64,000 nucleotides of DNA from Utricularia gibba (lineage: Eukaryota > Streptophyta > Magnoliopsida > Lamiales > Lentibulariaceae): assembly GCA_002189035.1 (NCBI GenBank), contig CM007990.1, positions 3,782,001 to 3,846,000 of the forward strand, written 5' to 3'. Numbering within the stretch: the first letter of the stretch is position 1; every line of letters starts with the position of its first letter. The position numbers and the translations under genes were made by a program. The notes below the pieces were generated by a model. The model did not search any database, was not told the DNA's origin, and worked only from the letters and a program-made list of their open reading frames with translations. Of this stretch, positions 1 to 11,714 are shown piece after piece.

Positions 1-1700
1 AGTTCTATTGGCATTCCTTGTGGAGAGTAAGTAGAATGCAAGTGCTTGATGCTAAGTGCACCATCATCCTCTTCTGCAGCTCGGATCTTCAACAAGCGAC
101 ATTATTACTTTAATAACCTTGCTCTGATACTATGTATAATGTAAAAAACAAGATTCAAAGGGAAACTCACTTGTAGAATCTAAAAACCTGATTTGAGACC
201 AAAACCCTTATTTGTCATTACCCTCCTTATTCATACTATTTACAATATAAATTATCAAATCAAAAGATTTACTTTTTGACTTATAGTAACTTCCATATCT
301 GCGACATGTCATAATCCAAAAGATATTCAATGACCGGTTCATGGAACCTCATTCATCTTTAGGCCTATTGATCAATGGATTCATCAACATTTTTTATTTT
401 CTCATTTGTTCAAATTACTACATAGTGTCTCATTTTTTTTGTCATGTGAACTCAAAAACCAGAACATGAATAAGCCATAAAATGATCTAAAAAATGTGAT
501 TTTTTTTATGAATGATATTTTCTAATCACAATAATAGACATGAGATGAGATTTTCTTACATAGAAGTGGAAAACATGAAGAAAACATGGAGTTGTTAGAA
601 CCTACGATCGAATGCTTCAATTTCTCGACATTACAATTCAAAGTTACAATATCCCATCCAAAATTGTCAAATCTGTTCTGATGGAATGATCGAAAAAGCA
701 TACTCATAGCAGATGAGGTGTTAGCAATTCCATTGGAATATTAATCAAATATGATCGTCTGAATGTTATGAATGAGACTCTTGAGAAATCTTAACATTCA
801 TTGAAAGGTTTTAGGTCTCTGGGTATACGAGGATTTGTGATTCTTTGTGGACAAGAGATGATTTCATCTTTATAAATATCTCATTTCTTCTGATTCCAAA
901 TATATATGGATAAGCTTGTTAAACCCTGAGAGATTACTTGATCATTCTTGAAATAATATCTTAAGGGTAATAGGCTTTACGCACGCCTCCACCCTATCTT
1001 TCTTCTTCATGTGTTGCTTGCAGGAACTCTGATCCAACATGATGTACAGGTATTTGGTAGCTCCAAATGTCAGATCGTCGAGCGGATGTTGGTTACCGGA
1101 CATTGTCTAATCCGAGTCTTGATACTAAGTATTTGTATAAGCTTATTTGTATATTGATATTTTAATATTTTTGAATATAATTTTTTAAAGAATTTTTTTA
1201 GAATTTATAACTTATTTTGATGAATTATTATTTGATAGGTCAGATCTGATTTTGAACGGCCAATACTGGATTTGACTGATCAAAATCGGGTTATAATCAG
1301 AACCGACCTCATACTGGTTTGGCTTTGAACTTGGGTTTGAAACAAAAGATGGTATTAATTGGATTCCCTTAACTTTTGATGTTCTTGTTCATATATTTTG
1401 AAAGACTACGCCAATATTTTCCAAAAATGTATTTGAATTTTTATGATCATAACATCTCTTTAATGAATGAGATTTTTTTATGGTCACTTTGTCATTTTTA
1501 AGAGACATTTTTGTATCATAGCTTTAACAAAAATGAGTGTGTGGTGGTAAAAACAAGATTATACACATTTAAATAATCAAATAAAAAATTCACTCATCTT
1601 TGTTCTTCCTGTTCGAGAATCTGAATTTTTTTTTCATTTTTGTAGAATGCAAAATACCCAGTAAAAAAATATTATCTAAATAATATTAAAGATTTTGTAG
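1..1700. other. Intergenic region upstream of LHCB6
   Basis: I see no convincing coding region in this AT-rich stretch. At 121-134 the minus strand reads TAGTATCAGAGC, one base away from the usual copia primer-binding site complementary to initiator tRNA-Met (TGGTATCAGAGC). This may be the relic of an LTR retrotransposon junction. No paired LTR could be delimited. Confidence 0.4.
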
Positions 1701-1885
1701 CCAACTCAAGTAGATCAAGGGGCTACGTGGAAGAATCTGAATGGCTAAGAATCTATCCCCTTAGATTTGGTTGTTGATCAGAAATCCGAGTTGGCTCCTC
1801 TATAACTCTTCTCTTGATTTCCTGTCGAGGGCATTCGAAGAGAAGCCACAGAGATAAAACAGAGACACCCAAAGCTCTAACGGAA
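1701..1885 (+). promoter_or_regulatory. LHCB6: LHCB6 promoter and 5' leader
   Basis: A G-box-like ACGTGG core sits at 1725-1730 and a TATA-like TATAAC at 1801-1806, about 80 bases before the LHCB6 ATG. G-box-type elements are common in light-regulated antenna gene promoters. The assignment rests on position and short motifs only. Confidence 0.35.
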
Positions 1886-2734
1886 ATGGCTTCAGCATCC
1901 GCTGCTCTTGTGAATGGACTCGGATCAGCTTTCTTGACCGGCAGCAAGAAGAGCCAATCCCGGTTAGCTGCTCCGTGGCTGGCGTCGGTGCAGGAGCATC
2001 CAGGAGAGTGGTGGTGGCAGCTGTCTCCGCCCCAAGAAGTCATGGCTCCCGGGCGTTAAAGCAGGAGGCAACTTAGTCGACCCGGAGTGGCTCGACGGCT
2101 CGTAAGTTTAGCAGTTGGTTCCGATTTCATTTCCAGTGCTTGGGTTATATATGACCTCTCAATGGGTATCGTCCAAAACTGTAGGTTACCTGGTGACTAT
2201 GGATTCGATCCGTTGGGTCTTGGAAAGGATCCGGCTTTCTTGAAATGGTACAGGGAGGCGGAGCTGATCCACGGCCGGTGGGCCATGACGGCAGTCGTCG
2301 GAATCTTCATAGGTCAGGCATGGAGTGGCATTCCCTGGTTCGAGGCTGGAGCTGCTCCTGGTGCAGTAGCACCCTTCTCCTTTGGCACCCTCCTGGGGAC
2401 TCAGCTCCTTCTGATGGGTTGGGTTGAAAGCAAAAGATGGGTCGACTACTTCAACCCGGAATCGCAGTCCGTAGAATGGGCCACACCCTGGTCTCGGACG
2501 GCAGAGAATTTTGCAAACGCTACCGGCGATCAGGGGTACCCTGGAGGAAAGTTCTTCGATCCGTTGTCTGTTACTGGGACGCTTAAGAATGGAGTCTACA
2601 TTCCTGATACTGAGAAGCTGGAGAGACTCAAGCTTGCTGAGATAAAGCATGCAAGACTGGCTATGGTGGCGATGCTGATCTTCTACTTTGAGGCTGGTCA
2701 AGGGAAAACTCCTCTTGGAGCTCTTGGCCTTTGA
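1886..2734 (+). CDS. LHCB6: Chlorophyll a/b-binding protein CP24 (LHCB6), exon 1 frameshifted
   Basis: CP24 is a monomeric minor antenna of photosystem II in the thylakoid membrane; it binds chlorophyll a/b and xanthophylls and links LHCII trimers to the core. Exon 1 is 1886-2101, the intron 2102-2184 (GT...AG, 83 bp) and exon 2 2185-2734. Exon 2 is intact and carries the family signatures: [16 protein letters not shown], the first-helix chlorophyll ligand motif [21 protein letters not shown], the third-helix [12 protein letters not shown], and the C-terminus [12 protein letters not shown]. Exon 1 begins in frame with a transit peptide ([14 protein letters not shown]). Homology then moves to a second frame near 1970 ([13 protein letters not shown]) and a third near 2033 ([13 protein letters not shown]). 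This implies two separate 1-bp deletions. The straight frame stops at 2057-2059. Either this is a recent pseudogene or the assembly has two indel errors. Family identity is very secure; functionality is not. Confidence 0.93.
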
Positions 2735-3186
2735 AGTTTTTTTCATTCTTGCCATTCATCTGTAAAAAAGCTTCTGCAATGTAGAGAACCTAAACCGGTC
2801 TAATGAGTTCAACATCGGAGATATCTGAGTGACTGTATTAAACATATCACAGCCATGGAAAGGGTAGCAACCCAACTTATTCTGAAGCAAGAAATCAGCC
2901 TTCACCACGTCTTGGAAGAGGTAAAGTTACCAACTTTGAAACTAGGCATCGTTGCCATCAGGAATCCACCTTCACACACAACTTTACTTCCAACAGATGC
3001 CTTTCCTTCCATTTTCGCCAATCCAACCCGCTTCTGCAGCCTGACCAGGTTCATTCTCGGAAGGTATCTCCCAGAAATAACTGGTTTCCTGAACCTGATT
3101 TTGTACACTCCAGCGAAAAAGAAATTCTCATGAGAGCCTCCAACTTCTGGCGGGTGCATAACCAGACCCACCTGCCTGAGTCATGG

Positions 3187-3602
3187 CCTGAATCAGGCAC
3201 ATACACATTGTTAAATTCACGTAGGAATCAGGAGGCTATCATTGTGCATGACATCAAATCGGATTCCCAGTCACTCCAACACTGACTACACAGAGCCTGC
3301 TGAAACTATAAGATTGACATCAAATCAAGGTAACGCTGAATATCTTCTGAACAACTCCAATGTTGGGAGGAGTTCACTCTAAAAGATATTCAATCCTGAA
3401 TCAGGCACATACACATTGTTAAATTCACGTAGGAATCAGGAGGCTATCATTGTGCATGACATCAAATCGGATTCCCAGTCACTCCAACACTGACTCCACA
3501 GAGCCTGCTGAAACTATAAGATTGACATCAAATCAAGGTAACGCTGAATATCTTCTGACCAACTCCAATGTTGGGAGGAGTTCACTCTAAAAGATATTCA
3601 AT
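3187..3602. repeat. 208-bp direct tandem duplication
   Basis: Two head-to-tail copies (about 3187-3394 and 3395-3602) of a 208-bp unit differ at only two positions that I could find: TACACAG versus TCCACAG, and GAACAAC versus GACCAAC. The duplication starts at the edge of the 3' FabZ exon remnant and otherwise covers its intron. The high identity indicates a recent event. Confidence 0.9.
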
Positions 3603-4251
3603 CCTCAACCCAATCCGAAACATAGAAGATTACATTAAAAACTCGTCTATCCTAAGATCAATGAAGATCAACACGGTATGACATTTTTTGGCTGCATTTG
3701 TTAACAACCGGGAACCTAGGCGATAAAAGAGCAAACTGATTGGAAATGTCTGCTGTACGTATCATTTTGTTTTGAGAAAATGTGATAAACGCAAATTCAC
3801 TTCACCTTAAATCTGTACTAAAGGAAGAAGGTTGTGGAAGAGGTGAAGAATCTGAACAGCAAGATGAATGAGGGAGACTTGGATCATTGGTGTTTGTGAT
3901 GATGAAAACACCAAAAGTTGCAAATAAATAGGTATACAAAGATGCTAAATAACTTGATTGATTATTTTTCCATAGCTCAGTTGATCCCTTTTTCCATATT
4001 CTCGCGTGCCTTTTCCATATAGCATAGCACATATTGATGTCTAGCACAGTTTACGGGTTGAGTAGCTTGGATTAACTTCAATCTCTTTGTGTCTCAGAAA
4101 AAGTTTCATTGTTTCTACCACCTCCCTTATTTCTCCACTGATTCTGTTCTTCATTATGTACTAACCAACCAACTTAGCCAGGCATTAAAATTAACGTATC
4201 TTAACAAGATTTGGAAAGCAAAAAAATGGCTCACCCCAATCATAATCCAAC
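3603..4251. other. FabZ intron remainder
   Basis: This stretch lies between the two FabZ exon remnants and begins, on the minus strand, with the GT donor at 4251-4250. I see no separate gene, RNA or mobile element in it. Confidence 0.5.
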
Positions 4252-4684
4252 CGGCCATAGTTGGTCTCTCTGAAAAATGGCCTGGGAAGAAATTATCACT
4301 GATGGTGACATTTTTTATCGCCACAACAGAAACACCAGAGGTTTACTCAATCACTCTGTTAACTAGAAGAAATGGAAATCCGCAATAAAAAAGAGAAATG
4401 AAAGAAGCTAATTTACAGAAACATCAATCACAAAGACTCTATCATTCTCAATGATGCTATTGTTTGAATCATGTTTTGTTGCATACAAGTTACTGGCTTC
4501 AATGAGCATAATGATTTAATTTAGGAGTGATTGAAGCGTTAGTTGTCCCCAACAACACACTCCAAAACTAGACTCTAAAAGACTAAAGCAACCAACCGCA
4601 TTGAGAAACATTAATGCTTTTATTGAGCAATGTTGAGACGCACAGACAAATGTGAGACGCAGATCCACAACTCGAGAATTACCA

Positions 4685-7515
4685 TTAGAACACACAAATA
4701 TCACAAGGGGTTTCCGAAATCCATCTCTTGAACATGAAAAAGCATTCCTTGGGCTTGTACCTGGGAGCTACGTGCCCCGCCGCCTGCAACATGTCAATGC
4801 CAAATGATGTTACCACTGCAAGGCTACTACAACACATATGAGAGACAGGTTGGAGCACTTGCCAAAATGGTGGCATAAGTCATCATGTTCTCGAAACTTC
4901 TCGTGTATCTGCATCATGAATGTTTAATAAAACTACCAAACGCTTGTCTCCAAAAAAATCCGGAAGATTTGTGATTACCCGCTGACACGTTCATCCACAA
5001 ACCATGGCCTCCATTTTTCTACCACAGGAGAGTTGAGGGACCTTATCCATGCCAGGGTCGCCAATGTGGGCACGCCAAGGTCAAAACTACCACTGAAAGC
5101 ACAAGCAATAAGACAAAAGTGTTGATGGAGCCTCGTTAAGTGATTACTGGTTTCTTGTCAATAAAGTGAACCGCAAAACTTCGATTGTTGCCTGTAAATG
5201 AGAGAGCGGTAGCCTCTGGAAGTAAGATTCTTGTGAAAGGGTATTATGCTCGGATGATCGAAAGTGTATTTTATGTTATCGTTGCATCTAATCCATTTTT
5301 CTCTAGTCCCCTGCATCATCAACGCAGAATATTTTTTCCTGTTGTTGCTTTGCAACAGAAGCAGAGCAAAAGGTGTTGTGTTGTTTTACCTTAGTGACGT
5401 GAAGAGATTCTTGGACACTGGGATCATTCGCCCAAGGATCGCAAAATATGCAATTGTCAGGCTGAAAAATCAACACAGATGAATGAACACTGAGCAATGG
5501 AAACGCTAGAAAGGGTGTGGACGTTACATGGCAATGAATCTCCGAGTGCTCTTCGTTTCCGTACACCTGAATCATATCCCGCCTTCTCCCAGAAACCGAT
5601 GGGCATGCTGGCTTAAAGGGATTGTCTGAATTCAAGGGATCCACCAGCTGTTTCTCACATGCAAGGTATGCATCAAACTAAAGATTCAACAGAGGGAAAG
5701 GAGGAACTGGGAATTTGATATCTTGCCTCATGAAAAGTTTCAACATCTTTAGAACACGGCTTGTTGTTCGCATCTATCGAGTAATTCCCCTTGCAGTTTC
5801 GCTCCAAGGACTGAAACAAAAGGATAGTTGACGTTTCCATTACATTTTAAATGAAGCAAAATTTCACTTTAACCTTGTAGAGATCAGGAGGGATGAGTCC
5901 CATTCCGTAAGCAGCCGGTATCCTGTAGTTTGCATAGTCATAAGATGTGCTTGGATTTCCCAAGAAGTACCCTGTTTCCAAAACGTTGAATTCTTGAAAA
6001 AAATTGAAGGTAACTAAAGATAAACATCAGAATGACAGACTTTAAGGTTAATGTGGGGCTTGATTCCGAGTTCATTCCCTGCGTCACAAGATCAAGGCAA
6101 GAGTCATTTGAAAAGTCCAGATGAAATAGGCCTTTTTATCATTTGTTTGCACCATCAGCTATCAGCCTGGTGACGATAGGTACAGTGGTGCCGCTGAAGG
6201 AGTCTCCACCGACGTAAAACGGGCTCGATCCGAACTCTGAATGATCGTCCAGCCACTGCAGACGGACCAGGAATCGCAACACAAAAACTGATGTATAAAA
6301 GAACACATGGATATGTAGGATCAAAGCAAACAAACACACCTTTTGAAGGAATAGGTAAGCTTGTTCACATGAATGAAAGTGTGTTGTGTAGGTAGCCTCC
6401 TCTGTCTTCCCATAGGAAAATCCAGTTCCCACAGGGGAATCCACGAACAATATGTTTGCTACCTGCAAAAAAATACAAAAATCTGAACCTCGATATTCCG
6501 AGAAAAGAACAGCATGACCAGTAGAAACGATTACGAACCTGGGTCCATGAATAAGGATTGACGATCAGGTTGGGCAAGCCCCCTTCGTCTGTATCCGACA
6601 CGTTAAAAGTCAAGGGCCCCGCAATGAATCCCTTCCTCTCTCTTAGTACTGTAAATGGAACATAAAAACAATGATAGAGAGAAGAAATCAAACCATTTTC
6701 ATAGAAAAGAGCAGAAAGAGCAGAGCACCCTGGCCCTCCAGTTAACCAAAGAACTAGAGGGCGTTTCTCAGGCTCCGGCCCCGATTATTGGAGGGTGAAG
6801 AAGAAATGGATTCAGATTCTCAACAACAGGAGGAAAAATGGCGGAAAATCAGAAACCTGATGGAGTCGCACGAATTCTCAAACCGCTGGAAAAAAGAAGA
6901 AGAGAAGGACGATGGAACTGCACTCTTGGTGATTGGGCCTCTGCAAGTGAAGTCTCACTTGAAACGGTCCACGAGTGATGAAGCCCACCACGACTTGTTT
7001 GGCTCACGACCTGAGAGAGGGAGAATCGTGTGTGGAAATCAGCCTGCAGAGCTGGAGTAAATACAGCAGATTGAGAGAGCAACGGTAACTTCTCAACGGA
7101 TAGAAACCACGCCTATAAATATGTGCTATTGACGCTGTATCAAGTCAAGCCAGTTACAAAGTCTCAAAGCCGTTCACAACACAAAAACCATACTCCGAAA
7201 TCCTTCTCATACAAAACCAGAATTCCAACATCGATGACTTGACAAAGTAGTAAAACAACTGCACATTTTCTTCTTCATCAACACCTATGTACCTACCCAG
7301 AACAGTCGACAAGAATTATCACAAGGAAACCAACAGAGCAGTTCCTTCATGAGAGAACAGGGAGTTGTGAATATACCCTGTTTCCAGATAAAATGGAAGA
7401 AGGCCATCAAAGCTAGGGAGATGTGTGTTATATGAGAGCCCCCATCACCCAAAACACTTCCATCAGGCAGGAGGAGGAGAAGCAGAGCCACCGACAGCAG
7501 TGCAGTGATGCTCAT
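4685..7515 (-). pseudogene. SCPL-1: serine carboxypeptidase-like pseudogene
   Basis: The exon order matches the intact copies. Exons 4-14 lie at 6462-6340, 6255-6153 (with the GDSFSG nucleophile), 6078-6041, 5971-5874, 5810-5727, 5647-5528, 5461-5390, 5310-5192, 5092-4979, 4908-4863 and 4783-4685. Lesions seen: a 2-bp insertion in exon 1 that shifts frame after GGSHITH; exon 2 split by a 445-bp solo LTR at 6786-7230; the acceptor of exon 3 changed from CAG to CGG near 6619; exon 7 one base short (98 instead of 99 bp); and a 1-bp loss in exon 14 that moves the stop so the protein would end PCDICVF. The combination rules out a normal product. The gene is the leftmost of the array. Confidence 0.93.
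6786..7230 (+). mobile_element. Solo LTR (copia-like) inside SCPL-1 exon 2
   Basis: This 445-bp insertion interrupts SCPL exon 2. It begins TATTGGA (probably TGTTGGA originally) and ends TCCAACA, a terminal inverted repeat typical of copia LTRs. The flanking 5-mers CCGAT (6781-6785) and TCGAT (7231-7235) fit a 5-bp target duplication with one change; intact SCPL copies have CCGAT once. A TATA box (CTATAAATA) lies at about 7111. The 90-codon open frame inside it (6788-7060) is probably incidental. Confidence 0.8.
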
Positions 7516-8070
7516 CTTCAATACCCGATATAGAATTCTCCTTGGCTTTCGATTCCAATATATCTTTTTGCCTGGTTTCAAAACTACATGATCACCTTAT
7601 AAATTACGCTCTATTCGTGGACGCCCTTTGCAACACGGTAGCTTCTATGCTCTACCCAGACGAATGATTGGCAGCTATCTGACAGCTATGAATTTATGGG
7701 CCCCCGGATGTCCTATAATTTTCAAAATGCCCCCTTGAAGTTTTGTATTTGCATAATTACGCCCATTTGGATTCTTGACTTTCCCTAACCTCTTGATAAT
7801 CATTAAAAAAATGCCCACATTAAGTATACGATCCACGCTAATTTCTATAAAAAAAAACATAAAATTATGAGAATTATGTATTCATAGTATACATCACTGC
7901 GGTGGATTATATTATAAAAAATATTTAGAAGCACAAAATTTATGTTTGCTTTATCAATAGAATCTTGTTGCTTTGATGGATTTGTTTCATCACATTAAAA
8001 ATGGATTGAATTCATTTTTTATTTAATCATATATTATGAGTTCAATAATTTTTATTAAAGTATTTAATCC
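7516..8070. other. SCPL upstream/intergenic module
   Basis: The left part is the SCPL-1 5' flank with a TATATA-like box near 7560. From about 7690 the sequence is a copy of the spacer found upstream of other SCPL genes (compare 16505, 26010, 31560 and 37455), recognisable by the shared run GCCCCCTTAAA and its variants. No gene seen. Confidence 0.6.
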
Positions 8071-8218
8071 AGGTGCTCTTCGTTTCCGTACACCTGAATC
8101 ATATCCCGCCTTCTTGTAGAATTTGGCGGACATGCTGGTTCAATGGCATTGTATCAATTCAAGGGATCCACCAGCTGGTTCAAAGGCAAAGTTTGCATCA
8201 ACCTTATGATTCGACGGC

Positions 8219-9528
8219 TATTAAGTGTCATTTTTTAGTTATTTGTTAGATGTTATTATGTGTTAATTATATATTAAGTCGCCCAATTACAAATTATATT
8301 GATAAGAAATTGATTTTTCTTAAAAAATCTCTATTTTCCTATTTTGTATATATTTTCTTCCTTTTTTTTCACACTTTGACCGAGGCATTTCAAGAGACTG
8401 TCAGGATTGTTGCAAGAGTATTGCAGGTGCTTAGACTTTGAGTTTTCGTGCCTTGTATGCGAGTGGGAACGATTGTGGGCAGAAGACTGGCACTGGTCAA
8501 GGCCCCTGACTTACGGCATGTCAGAGTCTACAACAATGATTGGGCGCAAACTTGAACGCAAAGAAAGGTTGCTGACACACACAAGACAGAAGGAATGATA
8601 GGAAGGGGACCCAAAGGAGTTAATGCACTTGGAAAGTCATATAAAAGCCACTTGGAGCACTTAATTTTAGACTTTTGAACATTTATCTCTTGTACTTAGA
8701 CTTTTGAGTTCTTCCTCCCTTCAAGGAGGAAGAATACTTAGTCTCCCTTTTCGTTTTCTGTTTTTATGGCCCTTTGTGGGCTAAAACCCTTTAGTTTCTG
8801 GGGGAAGATGAAATTTCCTTTCAAGTCCTGAGCAATATACTTGGTTCTTCGCTGAATTGATTTCAGATTCTGCATACTTCTGCGCACTTTGTTGCAGTCT
8901 TTTTGTAACGATTCTTAGTCAAGGTCCATGAGTAGCAGGCCACTCCTTGTGGATTTTGGTGAAGATCAAGGTGAAGAGCACCAATTCCAACCCTATCGGT
9001 TTGAGGGAAGTAGCAGATTGTTTGTGGCCTAGGTACCGTGACAGTGGACAGGTTGTGACCTCGGACCTGCCACTGCCAATTGGCAACAGCTGGGCACACG
9101 TGCGCAATTCGGTTTTGAAGACAATCGAAGGCAATCCTCTTGTCTTCCTAATCGTCCAAGGGGGAATCATATGAGGCTATTCTCATGCCTTCTTGTCAAT
9201 CAGAGAGTAAGGGAGAGTAGGCTATTCCTTGCTCCTATAACCAGCTATTCGAAAGAAATCAGTGGAAACCGAGGCAAGGACGGACAAAGGAAGGAGATAG
9301 AATCTGATTCCCAGGAACTGCGTACCATAGTCAAGCCCCATCACTTAGGTTGTACCTTTTATTTCTGCGTCTCAAAAACCCCCTTTCACAAAACCGTGAC
9401 ATTTTGTAGAAGTTCTTTACACAACACTTTCCACGAAAAACAACTCCCTTAGATCGATACTCGTACTACGCTTTCTAGTGTTTTACGTTTTAAATATTTA
9501 AAATTTATTGAGGAAACGACACGCAACA
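8219..9528 (+). mobile_element. Solo LTR, family A copy 1
   Basis: A 1310-bp insertion in SCPL-2 flanked by a perfect 5-bp target duplication ACGGC (8214-8218 and 9529-9533). It starts TATTAAGTGTCATT (TG mutated to TA; the other copies have TG) and ends CACGCAACA. A TATA box (TATAAAAG) lies near 8640. Related copies are at 15175-16413 and 59036-60345. Open frames such as 9171-9452 belong to the LTR and recur in the third copy. I cannot assign the superfamily from the LTR alone. Confidence 0.9.
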
Positions 9529-10242
9529 ACGGCGGGAAAGTAGAAACTGGAAATTTGATATCTTGCCTCTTGAAAATTTTCAACATCTTTAGAACATAGC
9601 TTGTGGTTCTCATCTATCGAATAATTCCCCTTGCAGTTGCACTCCAAGGACTGCAACAAAAGGATAGATGATGTTTCTATTACCTTTTAGACGAAGCAAA
9701 ATTTCACTTCAACCTCGTAGAGATCAGGAAGGATGAGTCCCAAAATTTCACTTCAACCTGTAGTTTTCATGATCGTGAGATGTACCCCGTGTTACAAAAC
9801 AGTGACTTCTTGAGAAAAAATATGGAGGTATCTAAAGATAAAAATCAGAATCACAAATTTTAAAGGTAGTCTGGGGCTTGATTCCGAGTTCATTCCCTTT
9901 ATCACAAGAACAAGGCAAGAGTCAATCGAAAAGTCCAGACGAAATTGCACTTTTTTTCATTTGTGTGCACCATTAGCTATCAGCCTGGTGATGATAGGTA
10001 CTGTAGTGCTGCTAAAGGAGTCTCTTGCTACGTAAAAGGGGCTTGATCCGAACTGTGAATGATCCTCCAGCCACTACCAATGGACCAATAGCTTGTTGGA
10101 ATAAAGATATTGGAGAAGGGGAGTTACCATCCAACATTGCTAGTTGATGAGAGATCAATGTGATCTCGCAAATAGAATAATTCAATGAAGACAAGAGCCA
10201 GTTCAAATGAGTGACGTTTCCTCATGCCATTCATTATTTCAG

Positions 10243-11702
10243 CTAAAGACCCATCAAGTCCAACAATTTTTCGAACCTAATGAAAGGGAGTGACTTGATT
10301 AAAGCATTTTCTGCATTCAACTCAAATTTTATTTTCTCAATTTTCATTGCTTCTGTATCAAGAATATCCCTAATAAAGTGCTACCTCACATCAATGTGTT
10401 TCACCCTATTGAGAAACATGAGGTTCTTTACCAAAGAGTGAGTGCTTTGGGTATCACATACAATGCCCCCCATAGCCTCTTTCCTGTGTAGTTCAGAGAA
10501 CAATCCCTTGAGCCAAATTGCTTCCTTAACTACTTCAATTAAAGACATGAGTTCTGCTTCAGTGGTGGATAATGCCATTGTGGGCTGGAGCATAGCTTTC
10601 CAAGATATTGCAGCCCCATTACATGTGAATACATAAGTTGTTAGTGACCTCCTCTTGTCTAAATCACTCATAAAATCAGAATCGCAATATCTTAGGATTA
10701 TGTCATTTCCACCATTAGACATAAATTTAAGTTCCATTGTTATTGTTCCTTGAAGATAGCATAAAGTCCAAGGAACTACTTTCCAATGTTTTTTTTCCTA
10801 GGGATTCCATATATCTGCTTAACATGCTCACTACATAAGAGAGATTATGCATGGTGCAAATCATACAGCACATAAGTGAGACCACAGCATTAGGATAAGG
10901 GATGCTCTCCATTTCTTATTTTTCTTTTTCAGTGTTAGCACAATGAGATGTAGATAGTATAAACTGTTTTGCTAAGGGAGTGCTCAACGGCTTGCAATTA
11001 TCCATAGCATATCTATGAAGTATTCTATCAATGCAAGAGGTTTGAGTTCAAAATAATGAACCTTCTTCCAAGTTCCTTGTGATTTCCATCCCAAGAATCT
11101 TCCGAGCATTTCCAAGATCTTTCATTTTAAACTCTGAGGTCAACTGATGTTTAAGTTGTCTTAAGGCAAGTATCATCAATGGCAATCAACATATCATCAA
11201 TATAAATAAGTAGTATTATCAAACATTGATTTGGAAGCACATGAATGAATAGACATGGTTCATGAGCACTTATTTTAAAACCAATGCTAAGCATGAACGT
11301 AGCACTCCTCTTATACCATTGCTTTGGAGATTGTTTTAGGCCATATAGTGATTTCTTCAACCTACACACTAGATTTCTACTGAATTCTTTTACAAATCCT
11401 TCAGGCTACTCCATGTATATTTCTTTTTCAAATTCACCATGCAAAAATGCTATTTTGACATCTATTTGTTGAAGTTTAAGATTGTGTGAAACCACCATAC
11501 TTAACACAACTTGAATAGTAGAGCGCTTCACAATTGGGGAAAATACATTAGTGAAATCCAGACCAAGTATTTGACTTAACCCCTTGGCAACTAGCCTTGA
11601 CTTGAACCTAGGTTGTATTTCTCCAAGTAGAGGTTCCTTCTTTCGATATACCCATTTGCACTTTACGGCTTTCTTGTTTGGAGGGAGTGGTGTGAGTTCC
11701 AA
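10243..11702 (-). pseudogene. Copia reverse transcriptase-RNase H remnant
   Basis: RT fragments: KWVYRKK, SRLVAKGLSQ, QQIDVKIAFLHGE (11702-11406), then CRLKKSLYGLKQSPKQWY and the catalytic YIDDML (11369-11151). RNase H: SWKAMLQPTMALSTTEAELMSL (10737-10381) and the terminal LPFIRFEKLLDL ending at a TAG near 10243. Stops and frameshifts separate the blocks. Confidence 0.88.
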
Positions 11703-11714
11703 TGTCTTGTTTTT

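Larger units (their letters stand above)
2947..4382 (-). pseudogene. 3-hydroxyacyl-ACP dehydratase (FabZ) pseudogene, 5'-truncated
   Basis: FabZ dehydrates 3-hydroxyacyl-ACP in plastid fatty-acid synthesis (hot-dog fold). Two exon remnants are readable. The upstream one (about 4382-4252) has FPFLLVNRVIE, VAIKNVTISDNFFPGHF (the catalytic His motif) and SERPTMAG, and ends at a GT donor. The downstream one (about 3200-2947) has AMTQAGG, then EVGGSHENFFFAG, KIRFRKPVISG, LQKRVGLAKMEGKA and VVCEGGFLMAT. Defects seen: an in-frame TAA directly after VIE, where the family has Tyr; a 1-bp insertion between AGG and LVM; and a lost residue in the RYLPRMNL segment. A retained intron of about 1 kb makes a decayed gene more likely than a processed copy. 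The first exons are missing, and the sequence joins the SCPL array near 4490. It lies tail-to-tail with LHCB6. Confidence 0.85.

Noticed and set aside
2186-2755. 189-codon minus-strand frame over LHCB6 exon 2
   Set aside because: It is a shadow of the CP24 coding sequence, with no independent support.
2947-3186. FabZ-like stretch as a processed (intronless) pseudogene
   Set aside because: A second FabZ block upstream at 4252-4382 ends at a proper GT donor in the right order, so this is a decayed gene with an intron.
6788-7060. 90-codon plus-strand open frame with acidic/basic residues inside SCPL-1
   Set aside because: It lies wholly within a TG..CA-type insertion with a target duplication and shows no known domain; an LTR is the simpler explanation.
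9171-9452. 93-codon open frame, similar to one at 59022-59393
   Set aside because: The similarity arises because both lie in copies of the same solo LTR. There is no protein family match and the lengths differ.
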